Of a stretch of 64,000 nucleotides of DNA, positions 49,174 through 62,161 are shown one piece after another (the first letter of the stretch is position 1; each line of letters opens with the position of its first letter). The position numbers were made by a program, and so were the translations under genes. The DNA is taken from positions 999,501-1,063,500 of the forward strand of contig NC_135245.1 of NCBI RefSeq assembly GCF_947623445.1. The letters are read 5' to 3'. This DNA is from Clavelina lepadiformis. Taxonomy: Eukaryota > Chordata > Ascidiacea > Aplousobranchia > Clavelinidae. Under the pieces are notes generated by a model that saw nothing but the letters and a program-made list of their open reading frames with translations, was not told where the DNA came from and did no database searches.

Positions 49174-51049
49174 CATCTAAACTGCTGATAAATCTCGATC
49201 TTAACTAATCAGGGATTCGATCAATTCATGAGCAATGTTGCTTTTAGTCGTTTTCCTGCCATACGTCACACTTCGTGCTGTGCAGTGTCTATTTTTGACT
49301 GCTTTAAATCGGGCGCATTTTGCTTCCCGACGTGCGGGCGAAACCACCGCGAATCGATTTTTCAACTCAACCTTTGTCCGAATTGCTGTTGCGCGGTCCG
49401 TGTGGCGTGCACCGTCCATTTCCAGGCTTTAAAACCAAGTATGAAGAAGCCTGGCTCTAGTTTTGTTCCACAGGTCCCGACGCCACTCCTATCTTTCGCC
49501 TCTTATCAATAAGTGAATCTCGGCCATTAGTGTTTGAATATCAGGTTGTAGATATCCTGCTGAAGCTTCTTCGCTCCGACAATTTCGATGACGGTGAATT
49601 GCTAATATCTCAAAATTCCTTGGAATATTGGGCAGAGAGATTTATGAATTATTCATTGTTCTATCGACGCAAACCGTAAAATTTCTCAAAGCCAAGAATC
49701 TTTGTCACAAGACGAAAGTAAACATTTAACAGGAAGGTCGGAGAAGCGACATTGTCTTTAAGAATTGATTATTTGAATCGTTGTGTAAGATTGTCTGAAT
49801 TCTTAGCTGTTTTTTACAGGGTGAGAGAACGGCAATGTCCGCTGTAACAAGTAATCGAATCGTTTTGGGACATTTTTGTATCGACCGTTCAAAACTTAAA
49901 CTTCTGACGATTCAGACTTATATCTTTGTCTCGCAAACGCGGTCTAAACATAGCTACGTATTTTCGTGCAACTAATTTACCAAGACGTTTAGTGCAAATA
50001 GTCTTGTCGGCTCGTATGTTCATCTATAAATGTTAAATCACGACGTTGCCAACGAGCATAGACATCGTATATAAGATGGAGACGCAAAAAATGTGAATGG
50101 CGGAAAACAGAGTTGCTTTAACAAACATACTGGTCATTCAAAGATGGCGCATTAAACAGCATTGATATTGGCCCGCCCTTGTATCTGCCCTAAACATTAG
50201 GTCAAGACTGACTTGGTTTCATTATGCGATGTATGACGTCATTCATTGCAAAATATCGCGGCCCTACCACGAAGCCTGGATTATATCATTCCTTTTAAAC
50301 TGTCTGAAGCCGACGTCAAACAACAGCAACGGCGCTCTCAGCGATCTAATTGAGTGCTGAGAACGTCATATGATGTCTGTGTATCTATAGCAACCCAGCC
50401 ACTCTCCGAACGAATCGTTTAAGTTGTGATAACCTCTGGTCTGCTTTACAGAACAAGCGATTTGTAGGTAGGCTGTTTTTGTGACGTCATAATCGGATGA
50501 CGTCAAGCAGCGTGAAAAAGGATCGAAAATATATTTGTGCTTGATTCTTTTCTTTTGAGGAAACCTGTTGTTGACGAGGTTGTGACATTTTACATGTACC
50601 GGTTTTCAGATTAAAAATTTTATCAAACAAATCGGATTTTAACAAACGACTATTGAAAATTGCTATTGTTTAACAAACAAAAGGCTTAAATTGTCAAATA
50701 ATAAGCCTTCAATCTTTTTAACTTTATAATTTTTAACCAATGAGACGAGAATGATTGCTTGAAGTTACCTCAAAATTTGCCTTTCAACATTTCCAACAAC
50801 TTTATATCAGAGACGCATGAAAGCACGCAGCTTTGCACTCTAATGAGTTGTAATTCCTACAAATTGATTTACTGCATTTCACAGAATGCAATAATCTTAG
50901 TAGTTGCTTCTGCGGGGAGATAATGAATCAGAAACTGGCACGAAAATGTCGTCAAGGCATTCTTTTGACGATCTGGGTTACAATACTTCAATTGACCTAA
51001 TGAAACTAGTGACTCTATAGTGCTTTGCATGTAGCTAATCAGTTTATAG
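49174..51049. other. No gene seen
   Basis: A 94-codon plus frame at 49228 and its antisense partner are cysteine- or arginine-rich but not recognisable. The rest is AT-rich without clear repeats. Confidence 0.35.
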
Positions 51050-51057
51050 TCCTATTG

Positions 51058-51556
51058 CAGTGGTGGGCAAACTGCGGCTCGCCGGCATGTTTTTTGTGGC
51101 TCTTCTAGTCGAATCGTAAAATTCCAAAAAAAATTGTAATGGCTACCAAGAGTACCGTTTATGAACGTTTCTCTCTTTTTCTTTTCTTTATTTAAGCCAG
51201 CATTTCGTTTATGACGTAACACTAGACATAGAATCTGAGGAGTTAGTTAATTGCAAGTCAACGTAAGTTCATTGCTAAGACAGTAAGCTTTAGCTCAGTT
51301 TAGTCTACTTAAATACATTGCAAAACGAAAACGATGACATCTAATGCTAGCAAGTATAGTCTTTAACAAAGGTGGGCAAACTGTGGCTCGCCGACATGCT
51401 TTTAGTGGCTGCTCTAGCTGAATAGTAAAATGCAATATTGTTCATTATCGATGAATTGTTTACTGTATTTGTATTGACACTGCTGATTTCGCGGCTCGCT
51501 GGTGTTTGTAGTTTTCCGCGAGTGACTCTTTCGTTGAACAAATTTGCCCACCCCTG
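51058..51556. mobile_element. hAT-type MITE with two left ends
   Basis: Outer ends CAGTGGTGGGCAAACT and TTTGCCCACCCCTG are inverted repeats with the perfect 8-bp duplication TCCTATTG (51050-51057 and 51557-51564). A second left end begins at about 51367 (CAAAGGTGGGCAAACTGTGG) and repeats the outer left subterminal sequence GGCTCGCCGNCATG. Only one right end is present. Confidence 0.83.
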
Positions 51557-52260
51557 TCCTATTGGTTTGGCATTCAGAAGCGTTTTTCGAATGCCATCTA
51601 TGACGAAACAATAGTGATTTTTGGAAAATCAAAGATCTCTTCGTTTAGTAGCTCATCGGTTGGTGTTTGTCAACAGCTAATTTTATTTTATCATTTTGCA
51701 GCCGCGTGTGGGCGCCATTGATCCTACTTTAGTTTCTTGCTCGAAGTAAAAAACGGGTAAGTTACCAACAAACATTTGCTCATGTGTTTAACGTTTTGTC
51801 TGCACAGCAAAGAAAAAAATACAAAACCAAAACGAAACAGAAATTCGCCTACGTAGAAAATGTTCTTGGTGTTATGGATTTTGTTTCTCAGCACTGAGCA
51901 ATAAAAATAAACCAATATGACAAAAACGATAAATACAAGATCAACGCAAAAACGTTCATTTACAAGAAGTAGCAAAGCCTTTGACTTTCAGTGGAAGCTC
52001 GATCAGCTCGACTTTGTTTAAAACGAAAATTTTGAATAACTCAGAACAATTTTTAACTGATTTAACCAGCGTCGAATAACTCGAAGCATTGTCGTAGCAT
52101 GGCAACGATAAAAAGCATTAAAGTTGCTTTGGTTTTTATCCAGACCAAATCCGACCCGGTTGACCGGTCCATTCGAAAGCTGACTTCACTGCTTGTAGAC
52201 TGTAGCAGCCCTACTTTGAAGTTTTGAAATAGAACGATCTTCTTAGCTCACACCTCACTG

Positions 52261-52835
52261 TCAAACAATGGCGACCTCGTGCGTTGAAAATTTAACCGGA
52301 TTGTTGAAAGTGTTGTGCGGGACCGACTCCCTCTGCCGGCAGAAAACTTTACACCATTTTTGTCCGCACGAGCATGCGCAAGAGCAGTCCCGGATGCAGT
52401 TGGAGACATAGCGGCACATGTCGCAGAAATAGACGATGCAGGCGAAAACGATCAATAAAACGAAAAACGCCGCGATTCCCACTGCTTGTTCAAGAAGTAA
52501 ATGGACACCTGAGCGATTTAAGTGCAGTTGAGTAGCGTAATCGAAACGATACGTCATTTTGACAATACTTCACCACCACATACGTACATTAATTAAACTT
52601 TATCGGTCATAGGGGATTCACCTTAACCGACCTGTTGCCATAAATATCTAAACAAATGTCAATGTCTGCAAATCCCTGTAAAGTTTATCTTAAACCTTGC
52701 ATAAAAGCTGCGGATATACAGGTAAAAAGCTTTTAATGGATTTCTGGAAAGTGATCCCCTTACTTACCCGGATGTAAAGTAGTTGTACTTGGTGGCAAAG
52801 TAGTAGTTGTAAGGTTGTCGATTATGACGTAATAA
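52261..52835 (-). CDS. Small single-pass membrane protein, partial model (Thr-rich ectodomain)
   Basis: The last exon (52261-52508, acceptor GCTCAG) encodes a hydrophobic span LLEQAVGIAAFFVLLIVFAC followed by a cysteine-rich juxtamembrane tail (CDMCRYVSNC, CSCACSCGQKWCKVFC) ending VAIV. A preceding exon (about 52768-52835) reads NLTTTTLPPSTTTLHP and joins phase 1. The 5' exon with a signal peptide was not found. Layout resembles the three-exon protein at 55805-56661: a Thr/Ser-rich ectodomain, then one span, then a short tail. Alternatively the ATG at 52557 could start a 98-residue protein on its own. The family is not recognised. Confidence 0.5.
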
Positions 52836-54416
52836 CTGCTTGTATAGCAAGGCAATTTATGCACGATTTCACGATTCAGTTTGTTGTTATGTAGCAAGTC
52901 AAAAATCATAAATGTCGTCAAATTTGCTTTCTCTGTTTAAGCGATGATGCTATATTAATATACTGTAGTATCATTAGTTTAAGTACTACGAGCTTGCTAG
53001 AAGCAGTACAACTGCAAATAAAAAGATAATTTCATTAAAGCTAGTTTCATTGACTTAATCATTACATTTCAGTTCAGTTTCTTTTTCTGTTTCAGTTTCT
53101 GATGAAGGACAGAAATATGTCCAAAATTAGTTGATTAGCCTAAATAAAATCATGTATTTACCTGCAATTCTACATGGTACTAGCACGTCCTAACACTTGT
53201 AGTATTGCAAGTAATCACCCACCTGTGGAGACGTATCCCGTCCAAAAACGCTTTAGCTAACCTACCACTGCTACTATACTTAATACAAACCACAGTCATC
53301 GAGCATAGTATTTTTACATTGTGGCGTCATAACGACAACCGTTTCCGTAATAATAGGAGGTCAGATTTGTGAAACAATTTTGGCAAACACTGCTTAACCC
53401 GTATTGTTAAAAACCCTTTCACCCTTTTAACGTATTGTTAAAAACCCTTTCACCAGTATATTTACTGACAACTACCCTTTCATTTAAGACCAACTTGTTT
53501 TTGAAATTGCTGCTTCACTTTAGGTGATCAAGTTGGTTCAAGGGTACCTTTGTCTTCTTCGTCATAATCTAGATTATGAGTTTACAATCTAAAATTTCAT
53601 GTTTTTATACAAAAACCTGCTTTTTAAATTCCCGTTTCAGAGTATACGCAACCGACATATTTTATATAAAAATAGGTTGAATACTCAATCGATTTGTTGC
53701 ATCACAATCAAAGATAGATTTTTAAAAGTAGAATTGGTCCTGTGGTATTGGTCACGTTTTGAACGAACGTAATAAATGTAGGAACATAGCCTAAAGCTAG
53801 AAACGCATTGAGTTGTTTTTAATTTCGGTTCATGTTTTTATGGTTTACAGTAACTTGCGCAATTTAAATCATCGCTTGTAAGAATATACGTCATTGACGG
53901 TATTGTTACATCAGCTTAATATAACTGCGTGATCGAAACTGATCACACTTTTTTATGGCAGGGCGCGCTCTCGCTTAATAAACGGCGGAAACACATTTTT
54001 ACAGTCGCAATAATTCACGATTGTCAAAATGTAGGCTGGTGGAAAATTTTGAGGATAATGTGGAAATTTACTGAAAATTACTTGTATAGCTTTTAAGCAA
54101 GTTCTAAAGAGTTTAATTTGACGTCAGAGTGGTTTCACAGCATGGATTTGTATTTTACGAAATTACAGCAGTGACTCTTACGACAGACTTGGACGCGCTA
54201 CTTTTCAATAGTTACGCAAAATAGTGATAAAAGAGTACTTAGAACAATTTTTATGCAAAAAATCTATTAATAACAAGCACTCATTTCCCATTCAATATAA
54301 GATGTCAATGTATCATCGTTGACTTTACCATTTTCGGGTATTATGGGTTTAGCAGATCCTTCCACTTTGTTTTGTATTGAACCAACTTAAACCAGTTTAT
54401 AGACATAAGAATATAG
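52836..54416. other. No gene seen; small tandem duplication
   Basis: The 22-bp phrase GTATTGTTAAAAACCCTTTC plus AC occurs at 53401 and 53432, a 31-bp tandem duplication. Near 53098 a CTGATGAAGGACA hairpin resembles but fails the hammerhead consensus. An upstream exon of the membrane protein ending at 52261 may hide here. Confidence 0.35.
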
Positions 54417-54758
54417 CAGGGGTCGGCAACCTTTTTGAGCCGCGGGCCAATTTGATAAAATAAAATATACTGGCGGGCCGTAACTGCCGGGACAGCTTTT
54501 CTGAAACGCAAATATCTTACCCTTAAATCAGGGGTCGGCAACCTTTTGCTAGTCACGGGCCAAATGTCGAGCGTACAACTCTTTGGCGGGCCGGAATTTT
54601 CATTAATACTATAATTGCTAAATGCTAACACTACAGTTTGAAACTCAATAAGACACGGCGGGCCGTATTCTTGTGATAACTAATTAATATGTCTCGGGCC
54701 GGACGATTTCGCATGGCGGGCCGGATCCGGCCCGCGGGCCGTAGGTTGCCGACCCCTG
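54417..54758. mobile_element. hAT-type MITE with two left ends
   Basis: Outer ends CAGGGGTCGGCAACC and GGTTGCCGACCCCTG are perfect 15-bp inverted repeats with the perfect 8-bp duplication GAATATAG (54409-54416 and 54759-54766). An identical 15-bp left end recurs inside at 54529-54543. GCCGCGGGCC-type sequence lies beside the outer ends. Confidence 0.9.
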
Positions 54759-54766
54759 GAATATAG

Positions 54767-55804
54767 CCAGCACGTTTTAACAGTAGCTTACACATGTACA
54801 GAAGCGAGCTTAAATTAACTCATAGATTACACACATACTAATTCACACGCACCCTTTCGCTTTAATCAATGTTGAAAAAGGGCAATATTTTTCAAAATTA
54901 AATTGCAGCTCGCAGATTTTGTAAACGTGACAGAGATGCATCTGTTATCGTACAAAGTGTTACTGATAGCTTCGGTTGCTCACTTTATAAAGGGCCGGCA
55001 TCCCTAGTTAATCAGGACCAGACTCATACTTTTATACTGGCGAATATTTGCCTTTGTTTATAAAACATTTTTATCTGACTTCTCAAAGGTAGAATATTTT
55101 CAATAAAATGTGTGATTATTACTTAACAATGGCGACATTTACGTCATCATGTGCTTTGAAGTTTGAACACGGTCACTTCTTTTTCCTTCTTCTGAGAATG
55201 CCTCTAAGTCTAATCACTAATATCTTGTCAACTGCCTCGACAATTTAGTTGCATGATTATAACAAGTAAACCCACTCTTGTGTCATTATATATTCTTAAT
55301 TGTTTTTATTACGTCATCTTATCACAGTGATTCGTGGCAGATTTAAACGATGAACGCAGATGAAGTCTCTGTAACTTTCCATGACAAGATTTCAAAGGAA
55401 ACTTGTAAAAGTCCAAATTTAACATGATCATAGTCCGATAAAATAATTCAGCATGTTCAATCAAACCGTTGAGAATTTCAGTACGCAGATTAGCCGACAA
55501 TTTTGAAATTCCAATAGAGCGGTTTCACATTAAGAGAACATATAAAAGTAACAAAACCATTATGACAAGGGCAAAAGCTACCGCATAAAAACTACATATG
55601 TGCACGTCGTTTATTGCAAATAGCCGAACTTCTAAAAATAGCCCGCATCGCATCGCATTGAACAGTGTCATGTAAAGGCTATGGAGTTCAGCGTTGTCTG
55701 TAGACAATCTCACGCGGAGTCAAAAAAACAGCTTTAGCGCTTTTCCGTCCGCTTCACTGTAGGCTAAAAGCAGTCAAAGTACAACCGCTAGACGTCGCTC
55801 GAGG
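54767..55804. other. No gene seen
   Basis: Short frames only; none recognisable. One minus frame at 55525-55713 ends in a leucine-rich hydrophobic run but has no supporting splice context. Confidence 0.35.
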
Positions 55805-56661
55805 TTAGATGATAGACGAAGTGTCGTACGCGGCGGAGGGGAATTGTATCGGGTTGTGGAAATCGCTGAAACCTTCGCCTTCCTGACGGAGCCTTGAATT
55901 TCTCGACGGCTGACGGTAATACATTCTCCTGCGGTGTCTGCACGCCAGGAACGTGATCCAAGTAACAACGATCACGGCGACTATGACGAGGAATATGGTC
56001 ACAACCGTCACGCCGACCTCTGCTAATGAAAACTTTCTCAATATTGTGATTTCGCTTTAAACTCGTTAGAACTTTCTAACATTAGTGAACCGATTATTTC
56101 TGTGATGGTGTGATAATTTCTATCAATACATATTATCAAGAGTTTTTGTCGTTCCATCTCCACGGATAACGCAAATGCAACTCATTGACAAAGAGCTTGT
56201 TGATTTATTGTAGTGAAAGTCAAAAATGAAATTTAGTAGCACGAACGAGCTACGACAAATTTTTTGGCTCTCACCTGGATTTGGGACTTTACTAGACTTT
56301 ACTAGAACGTTGTCGATCGTAGACGATGTAGCAATTTTCGTGGCTTCGATTTTAGTGGTCAAAACCGTCTGTCCAATAACTTTGGTGGTCGCTACGGTTG
56401 ACGAAATTACTTCCACTAAAACAGCGGTGTTGATTTTTGTAGTTGAAAGCTTGCTTGTGGCCTTGTTGTGGGGTGCATTGGTGGCAGCTTGAACATGTTC
56501 GGACATTTTCTTAGTTGTATCTGGTGCAGCACTTGTACATTCTGCAAAAGAAGAACAGTCCAGCCAGCAACAGTCAAAGATATCAACAACAACAATTAGA
56601 GCTTACCTGTTTGAAATAAAGCCAAATATAAAATTAACAGGATGATTTTCAGAGAACTCAT
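55805..56661 (-). CDS. Small type I membrane protein with Thr/Ser-rich ectodomain
   Basis: Three exons (56607-56661, 56275-56541, 55805-56019) join in phase to 178 residues. The start MSSLKIILLILYLALFQTG is a signal peptide. The ectodomain of about 90 residues is rich in Thr, Ser, Val and Lys (TSAAPDTTKK, STTKINTAVLVEVISSTVAT), likely O-glycosylated and mucin-like, with a single early Cys. Then come a span TVVTIFLVIVAVIVVTWITF, a basic stop-transfer ACRHRRR, and a cytoplasmic tail with tyrosines that ends PSAAYDTSSII. I do not recognise the family. The layout is that of a small mucin-type adhesion or signalling receptor; function is unknown. Confidence 0.72.
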
Positions 56662-58993
56662 GGCGGCTCAATTTCTGATTGTAAATGTACAAATCCTATG
56701 CAAACCTGAATGAAAGACAACACCGTAAGTTTCTTGTGTCCACCGTATTTAGCCATCTGAGCTAGTCTTTGACAGGCTCAGTGCCTCCAAACTTAAACTT
56801 TGTAGCCTGTCTGTTTTGTGTTAGGCTGCATTACAGTTGACAATGATTGGTTTCTGTAGCGTTTATGACGTTATAAAAACCACTTTGAGGTTTTTGACGT
56901 CACTATCAAATGATAAAGAAAATGGTAAAAATCAAATGCGAGCAATACCAAGCCTGGAACCAGAAACCACTTGAGTAATTCGTGAAACAGTTTTCGTGTT
57001 AAAGGAGCTGTCATATGCCAGGGTTTTGAATGTTTTATGAAACTTCAAGGTTCCCGTCCATATGTGACATCACCGTGCATTTGAATAATGCATGACTGAA
57101 AATATGTAAAATATCTTGAACAAGTCCTTTAACCAAGAAACAGACTATAGCCTACATTATAGGCCCTACAACATTAACGTTACCGGTATGTTGTGCAGAA
57201 AAGAGACTGCTAAGTTTATCACCGATGCCGATTAATAAATGTTCGAAGAACACGCGTAAAAGTGATAAAACATGCAAAAAGCAACACCAGACATTTATAA
57301 TGTTCTCTCAGACTCTCTCCGACAATCAACTTTAATGAATAGGCTAGCCACTAATCAGAGTCAAATACTTAAATTTCCTTAACAATGAAACGCCTAATTG
57401 CCTTTCACGTCGCGCTAGTTGTTGTACTTTGTCAATATATGAGCTTATGCGACTTTAACCAAAGTCAGACCATCTTGTTCAGACCTAGCAAGAAGTGTGA
57501 CAGCTTGTATTGGCATGTAACTTAGCCTGCACACCGGATGTTAAAGACATTTCCTGTCTCAATCCTTGAATTAATTACAATTCTACGTCAAGTCACGTCG
57601 ATTGACTACCTTTCTACCACGAACTCGTTTTAAGCGATTATGGGAAAGCTAGGCAGCTTACCTAGAATTTATGACCATGTTCTATTTTTACTGGCCTAAC
57701 CTAAAGTGAACTGCAGTTTGACGTTTATATTGCGCAATGACGTCACCTTAATTGTTGCTTGCTGGTAATACTCCATTGAAATCTATTGACTGAAATATTA
57801 GCGTGCATGTCCTATACACAGTTCATTCTCTTAGTCTGCCGCACTGTTTGAATTATGAAATCTGAAGTCACTTAGTACCGAGACCAGTTTTTAGCCAAAC
57901 ATAGCTCTGTAGCCCGAGGCACAAATGGTCATTATACTCGTCAGTTCAGGTTACCACCATTTCACCAACGTCAATTAGAGCACGCAAGCGTACTAATTCT
58001 TTCACCAAATCGAGTAATTACGACTAAGCTCATTACCTGCGTTTAAAACACATTTGATCACCTACAACAATCAATATTGGATGCAAAACCACAATGCTTT
58101 GATTTGGTTTTCAATATATCAACGAAAAAAATCGACAACTTTTTCAGAAAACACTTGACAGACCTATACAAAAAATATATCACACTAATTCCACGCTTGC
58201 TAGGCTCAGGATTCAAAGCGACATAAACATATAATTTAAATATCAACTCTTGTTGTGATATCAACTGCGACTGACACTCCCCTGTGTCGGAGTTAGGCAA
58301 AATAGGATACACTATTTTCTATTGTGATCGAAATATTTCACGGTTCCCACGGAAATACAAAGTTATTGAACATTTTTAGAGAAAATTGAGAAATTTCGAG
58401 CACTTTAACAAAGCATAAGCTTTGGAAATCGAATTAGATTTTGTTCAAAAAGTTTTCAAAGTTTTAAGCTTGTTATTGTTTATCTTAAATGAGTTAAAAC
58501 GATTTTGATTAAAACTTGGTCATAAAAAGCAAACAGACATGTCCCACTCCATTGAACAGTTGTCTGTAACATCTGATGAACAACCGATCGACTTAATTTC
58601 TACTACAGTTCATTATTTTTAACTTGTTTTTAAACATTGAACACAGGCAATTTTTTGACACTGTTTGAGATTTTGTGACTTAGATGCTGCAGATCACGTG
58701 TGGATGCTGCACACAAAGCGGTTTGCAGAAAGGGTAAATGCAGCAGCTTTTCCGTGTTGTTACCCATTTTGTGAACCGTTCTTAGATAATTAATTAATTG
58801 TTTCCGCTATCGAAAACGATGTAATCTAATATAGGCCAATATGGATAAATAAGTGACATGGTTAAAACTGTTTAAGACATGGTCATTAGTTATATACCCT
58901 AATACAGGTTTCCTTCTTCAAACTAGAGTATAGGCCTATATGCAATAACTTGTTTACACGTGGCCCACGCTTGACTTTTGTTGATTTTGTCAG
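56662..58993. other. No gene seen
   Basis: 2.3 kb upstream of the small membrane protein. Nothing recognisable on either strand. Confidence 0.35.
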
Positions 58994-59513
58994 TCATGTT
59001 GGCATTTTCACATGATCATCGTCTCTTGCTATTACGTGCAATAAATTTAATTTCGCACTTCTACGAATGTGGCCTTCGGATGCTCTTTTTTCTCGTCGGA
59101 AAAGATCCACTTCAGCCAACCGAACTATAACATGTTTCATAGATGACGTCATAAAAGAAGTATAACATCTAATTTTACACTGTGGGAGCCTGTTCAACTG
59201 TCCATAAGAAAACAGTTTGTGTACCCTATTTTGCCACGGTAGCATCTGTTTAAATATGCCTTTGTATATCTTCTTCGTTCGCAATGGCTTTATATATGAT
59301 ACCCTGCCAAAAGCCGCCGTTGCATTTGCGTTGTTTGTGCGTTGCAAAAACCAGCGTTGTCTTGTTTGCAGAAGTTTGCATTTTGTTGATGTGCAATTTT
59401 CAATGCAATGTTTCTGCATGTTGTCAATTGTTTTAATAACGTTGTCATAATTGTTTGGAGAAGATTCATTGTTGTTGTTTTTTTTGTTCCAGATCGATCT
59501 CATTTAATCAAAA

Positions 59514-62161
59514 ATGAAGTTTCTTGTGGTTTTCTTAATGCTTGGTGTTGTCTGTAAGTATAAAAAATTCAATACCCTATCTTATTGGCTGAACATTTTT
59601 TAGAAGCTAATACATTGGCCCGAGAAATTTAATAAGTAAACGTTCGTTCAGTTTGATTTGGTAGAACAAATTCTCAGTTTGCAAAATCAACTTAAACTAA
59701 ATTTACAATTTCAGACGCAGATATCTCCACCATTGTTACTACGGGTAAACCGGCGATATTGGAGATACCCGGAGTCAAAGTAACGATCCCGTGCAGCTAC
59801 GAGATGCTGCCAAGTGAAGATCAACCTCCAATCATTTACTGGATCAAGGTGACTTATAACCTGGGTGAAATCTTCTAAAACTAAAGTTTGAATATTTACG
59901 TGTTGATTTGGTGCAGTTTTGATGTTTTTAATTTTATTTAAGTTTAATTTTTGTATTTTGTTATTATTTTAATTTTTTCATCACTTTCCTTTACAACAAT
60001 ATTTGTTTTTATTGGAAATTGACAATTGACTGCATTCTCAGTCAATCGCATTAATCTTCAGGTAAATGTATAGTGTTTAAAACTTATTTATTTTGCTCCA
60101 AAAATTAATGTCCGCAGGGTACCAGTGTCGATGATCCAAACGCTGTTGTCATTTTCAAAGGTTACCGCTACTGGAACGAATCGCTCGGCGAATATCGTCA
60201 GTTCTACGGCGATTACGAAAAGCGTGGAGCGGCAGTACCCGACCTGAAGGTAACATAATGTCTAAAGTAAAATTGGTTTAAAGTTAATCAAACTATGTCG
60301 CAGTTATTAGCCTACTGATTAGGCTGAAGAGACAAATGTAACAAGAGTAGTTAGGCCAAACAAATTTTTAACAAAATTATTCACTAACATACGTTTCTTT
60401 GCAAATTACATCGTTATTTCTATTATGAAATCATCTTTACAAGTCATAAAGGTGTCTTTTTGAAGTTGCCTTAAATCGTACTTAAAAGTTCTCCTGTTTT
60501 ACATTTTAAATCTGCCAGCGGTGGTCATGTTTAGCTGATAAACTTTGAAACTATTCCAGGTTCCTTCTCTAGTACTTCCAGGCATCTCGAACGAGGACGA
60601 AGGTCGTTACTGGTGCATGGTTGCTGAGTGGTCCGGCAGACAACAACAGGGCACTGACGCCGATTCCGTTGCTCTTATGGTCGGAAGTACGTCACGTGAT
60701 ATTTTGTTATACTTTTCATTTGTTGTCGTCACGTCATGTACTTATGATTTACAAAATTAAGAACAGTCTTTAAACGTTATGACGCATACAGGTTAATTCT
60801 GCGCCAACTTTTATAAATTTAGTTATTATTCGAAACCTATTTTTCACCAGAAGCGGAATCCTACCTCGACGCGAGGACAGACGTCAATCAAACTGTTAAC
60901 GAAGGCGACAATGCTCGTCTCGATTGCGGCGTCTATTACGACACCGCTGACGTCATTACGTGGTACGAAGGTCCATTCCATAACTCGGATACAGAAAACT
61001 TCACTCATACCGAGGTGAAAATATAAACACGTTAAGGTGATGGTGCATCGAGAATTGTTTTTATTGGTTGGGTGTGGTCGTCAATGAATGTAATGCCTCG
61101 CTGTGGTCACAGAATGGGCCAAAAATGATAAGCGCGTTGGGCATTTCCTTTCAAAAAAGAAAGGTGTTGCCATAATAAGCTAATTAATTGCAGAACTGTT
61201 TTTGAAATGGAAACACTGGTTATCATTCACTTCCGTCAATGTTCATTTCAACTGATGTTCATTGCCGTCTATTTCTGGTACCGTCATTGTTACTGGTTCC
61301 AGCTTATCCGTCGAAATATTAATTTATCAAGTTAACTCACAACGCGCATTGGCACACATCATGTCATGTGTACACCCATCAGTATTACACCAACGTAACA
61401 TCCCACTGCTCTGAAATATTACGACGAGGTCTAGGTATGAGTTTGCATTGTAGGTCGGTACCTACAAGAAAGTTGGCAGCATTGACTTGGCCAGCAAGGA
61501 CACACAAATGGAGAGCGATTTCGGAAAGATGTTCGTCAACGAAGACTTCAGCTTGACAATCAACGGTGCAGTCATCGCTGACTCTGGCAGGTGATACTAC
61601 GTCACCAAGTGGACGAAAAAGCTCTATTATCAGATAGACATCTTATATTTTTCTCTCGTTTCAGATACTGGTGCGAAGGAAGCAAGCTTAATCCTTCCAA
61701 CGTCGAACTTGAAACCGATCGCGCGTCCATTGAGCTTATCGTGACCGGTATGACGTCACTAACGTGTCTGTTGCATAATAACCGCAGGTGTTTTTAACCT
61801 TTTCGATCTCAATTCCTTTTTGCTTTATTCCCCGTTCAAACCCTAGGATACCTTTTTGAATGCAACAATCAAGCCCCTGGCCTGTACTCCGACCCCGAAG
61901 ATTGCTCGATGTACTACGAGTGCGTCTCCGGCGACGCACGAACCTATCACCGATCCTGCGGATACGACGGCCTGGTCTTCGACGATCGCTACGATTACTG
62001 TGACTGGGCCGCCAACGTACCGCCACCTTGCGGAGTAAGTTATAAGCGATGCCAAGCTGATCCGTATCATAGAGGCAGTCACACAATCAAACATTTTTCT
62101 TGAACTACAATATGATCTATAACGTAATAATACTGTTTCTTTGCAGACAAAGAAAGATTAA
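59514..62161 (+). CDS. Variable region-containing chitin-binding protein (VCBP)
   Basis: Nine exons (59514-59553, 59715-59848, 60118-60249, 60560-60686, 60851-61014, 61454-61590, 61665-61747, 61847-62034, 62147-62161) join in phase to 339 residues. A signal peptide (MKFLVVFLMLGVVYA) is followed by two V-type Ig domains. V1 has C40, W56 in IIYWIK and C121 in DEGRYWC; V2 has C170, W182 in ITWYEG and C248 in DSGRYWC. The C-terminal chitin-binding (peritrophin-A/CBM14) domain has six cysteines at 278, 292, 298, 310, 324 and 334, then TKKD. This is exactly the VCBP layout of Ciona and amphioxus. Known Ciona VCBPs are secreted in the gut, bind bacteria and chitin-rich mucus, and shape the microbiota. 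Which VCBP paralogue this is cannot be said. Each V domain is split by introns, in V1 at phase 0 sites. Confidence 0.95.

Noticed and set aside
53098-53125. Hammerhead-like CTGATGAAGGACA hairpin
   Set aside because: After the stem II hairpin the required GAAA reads AAAA (G12 lost) and neither stem I nor stem III pairs.
61736-62094. Two minus-strand frames of 116 and 83 codons
   Set aside because: Antisense shadows of the GC-richer VCBP chitin-binding exon.
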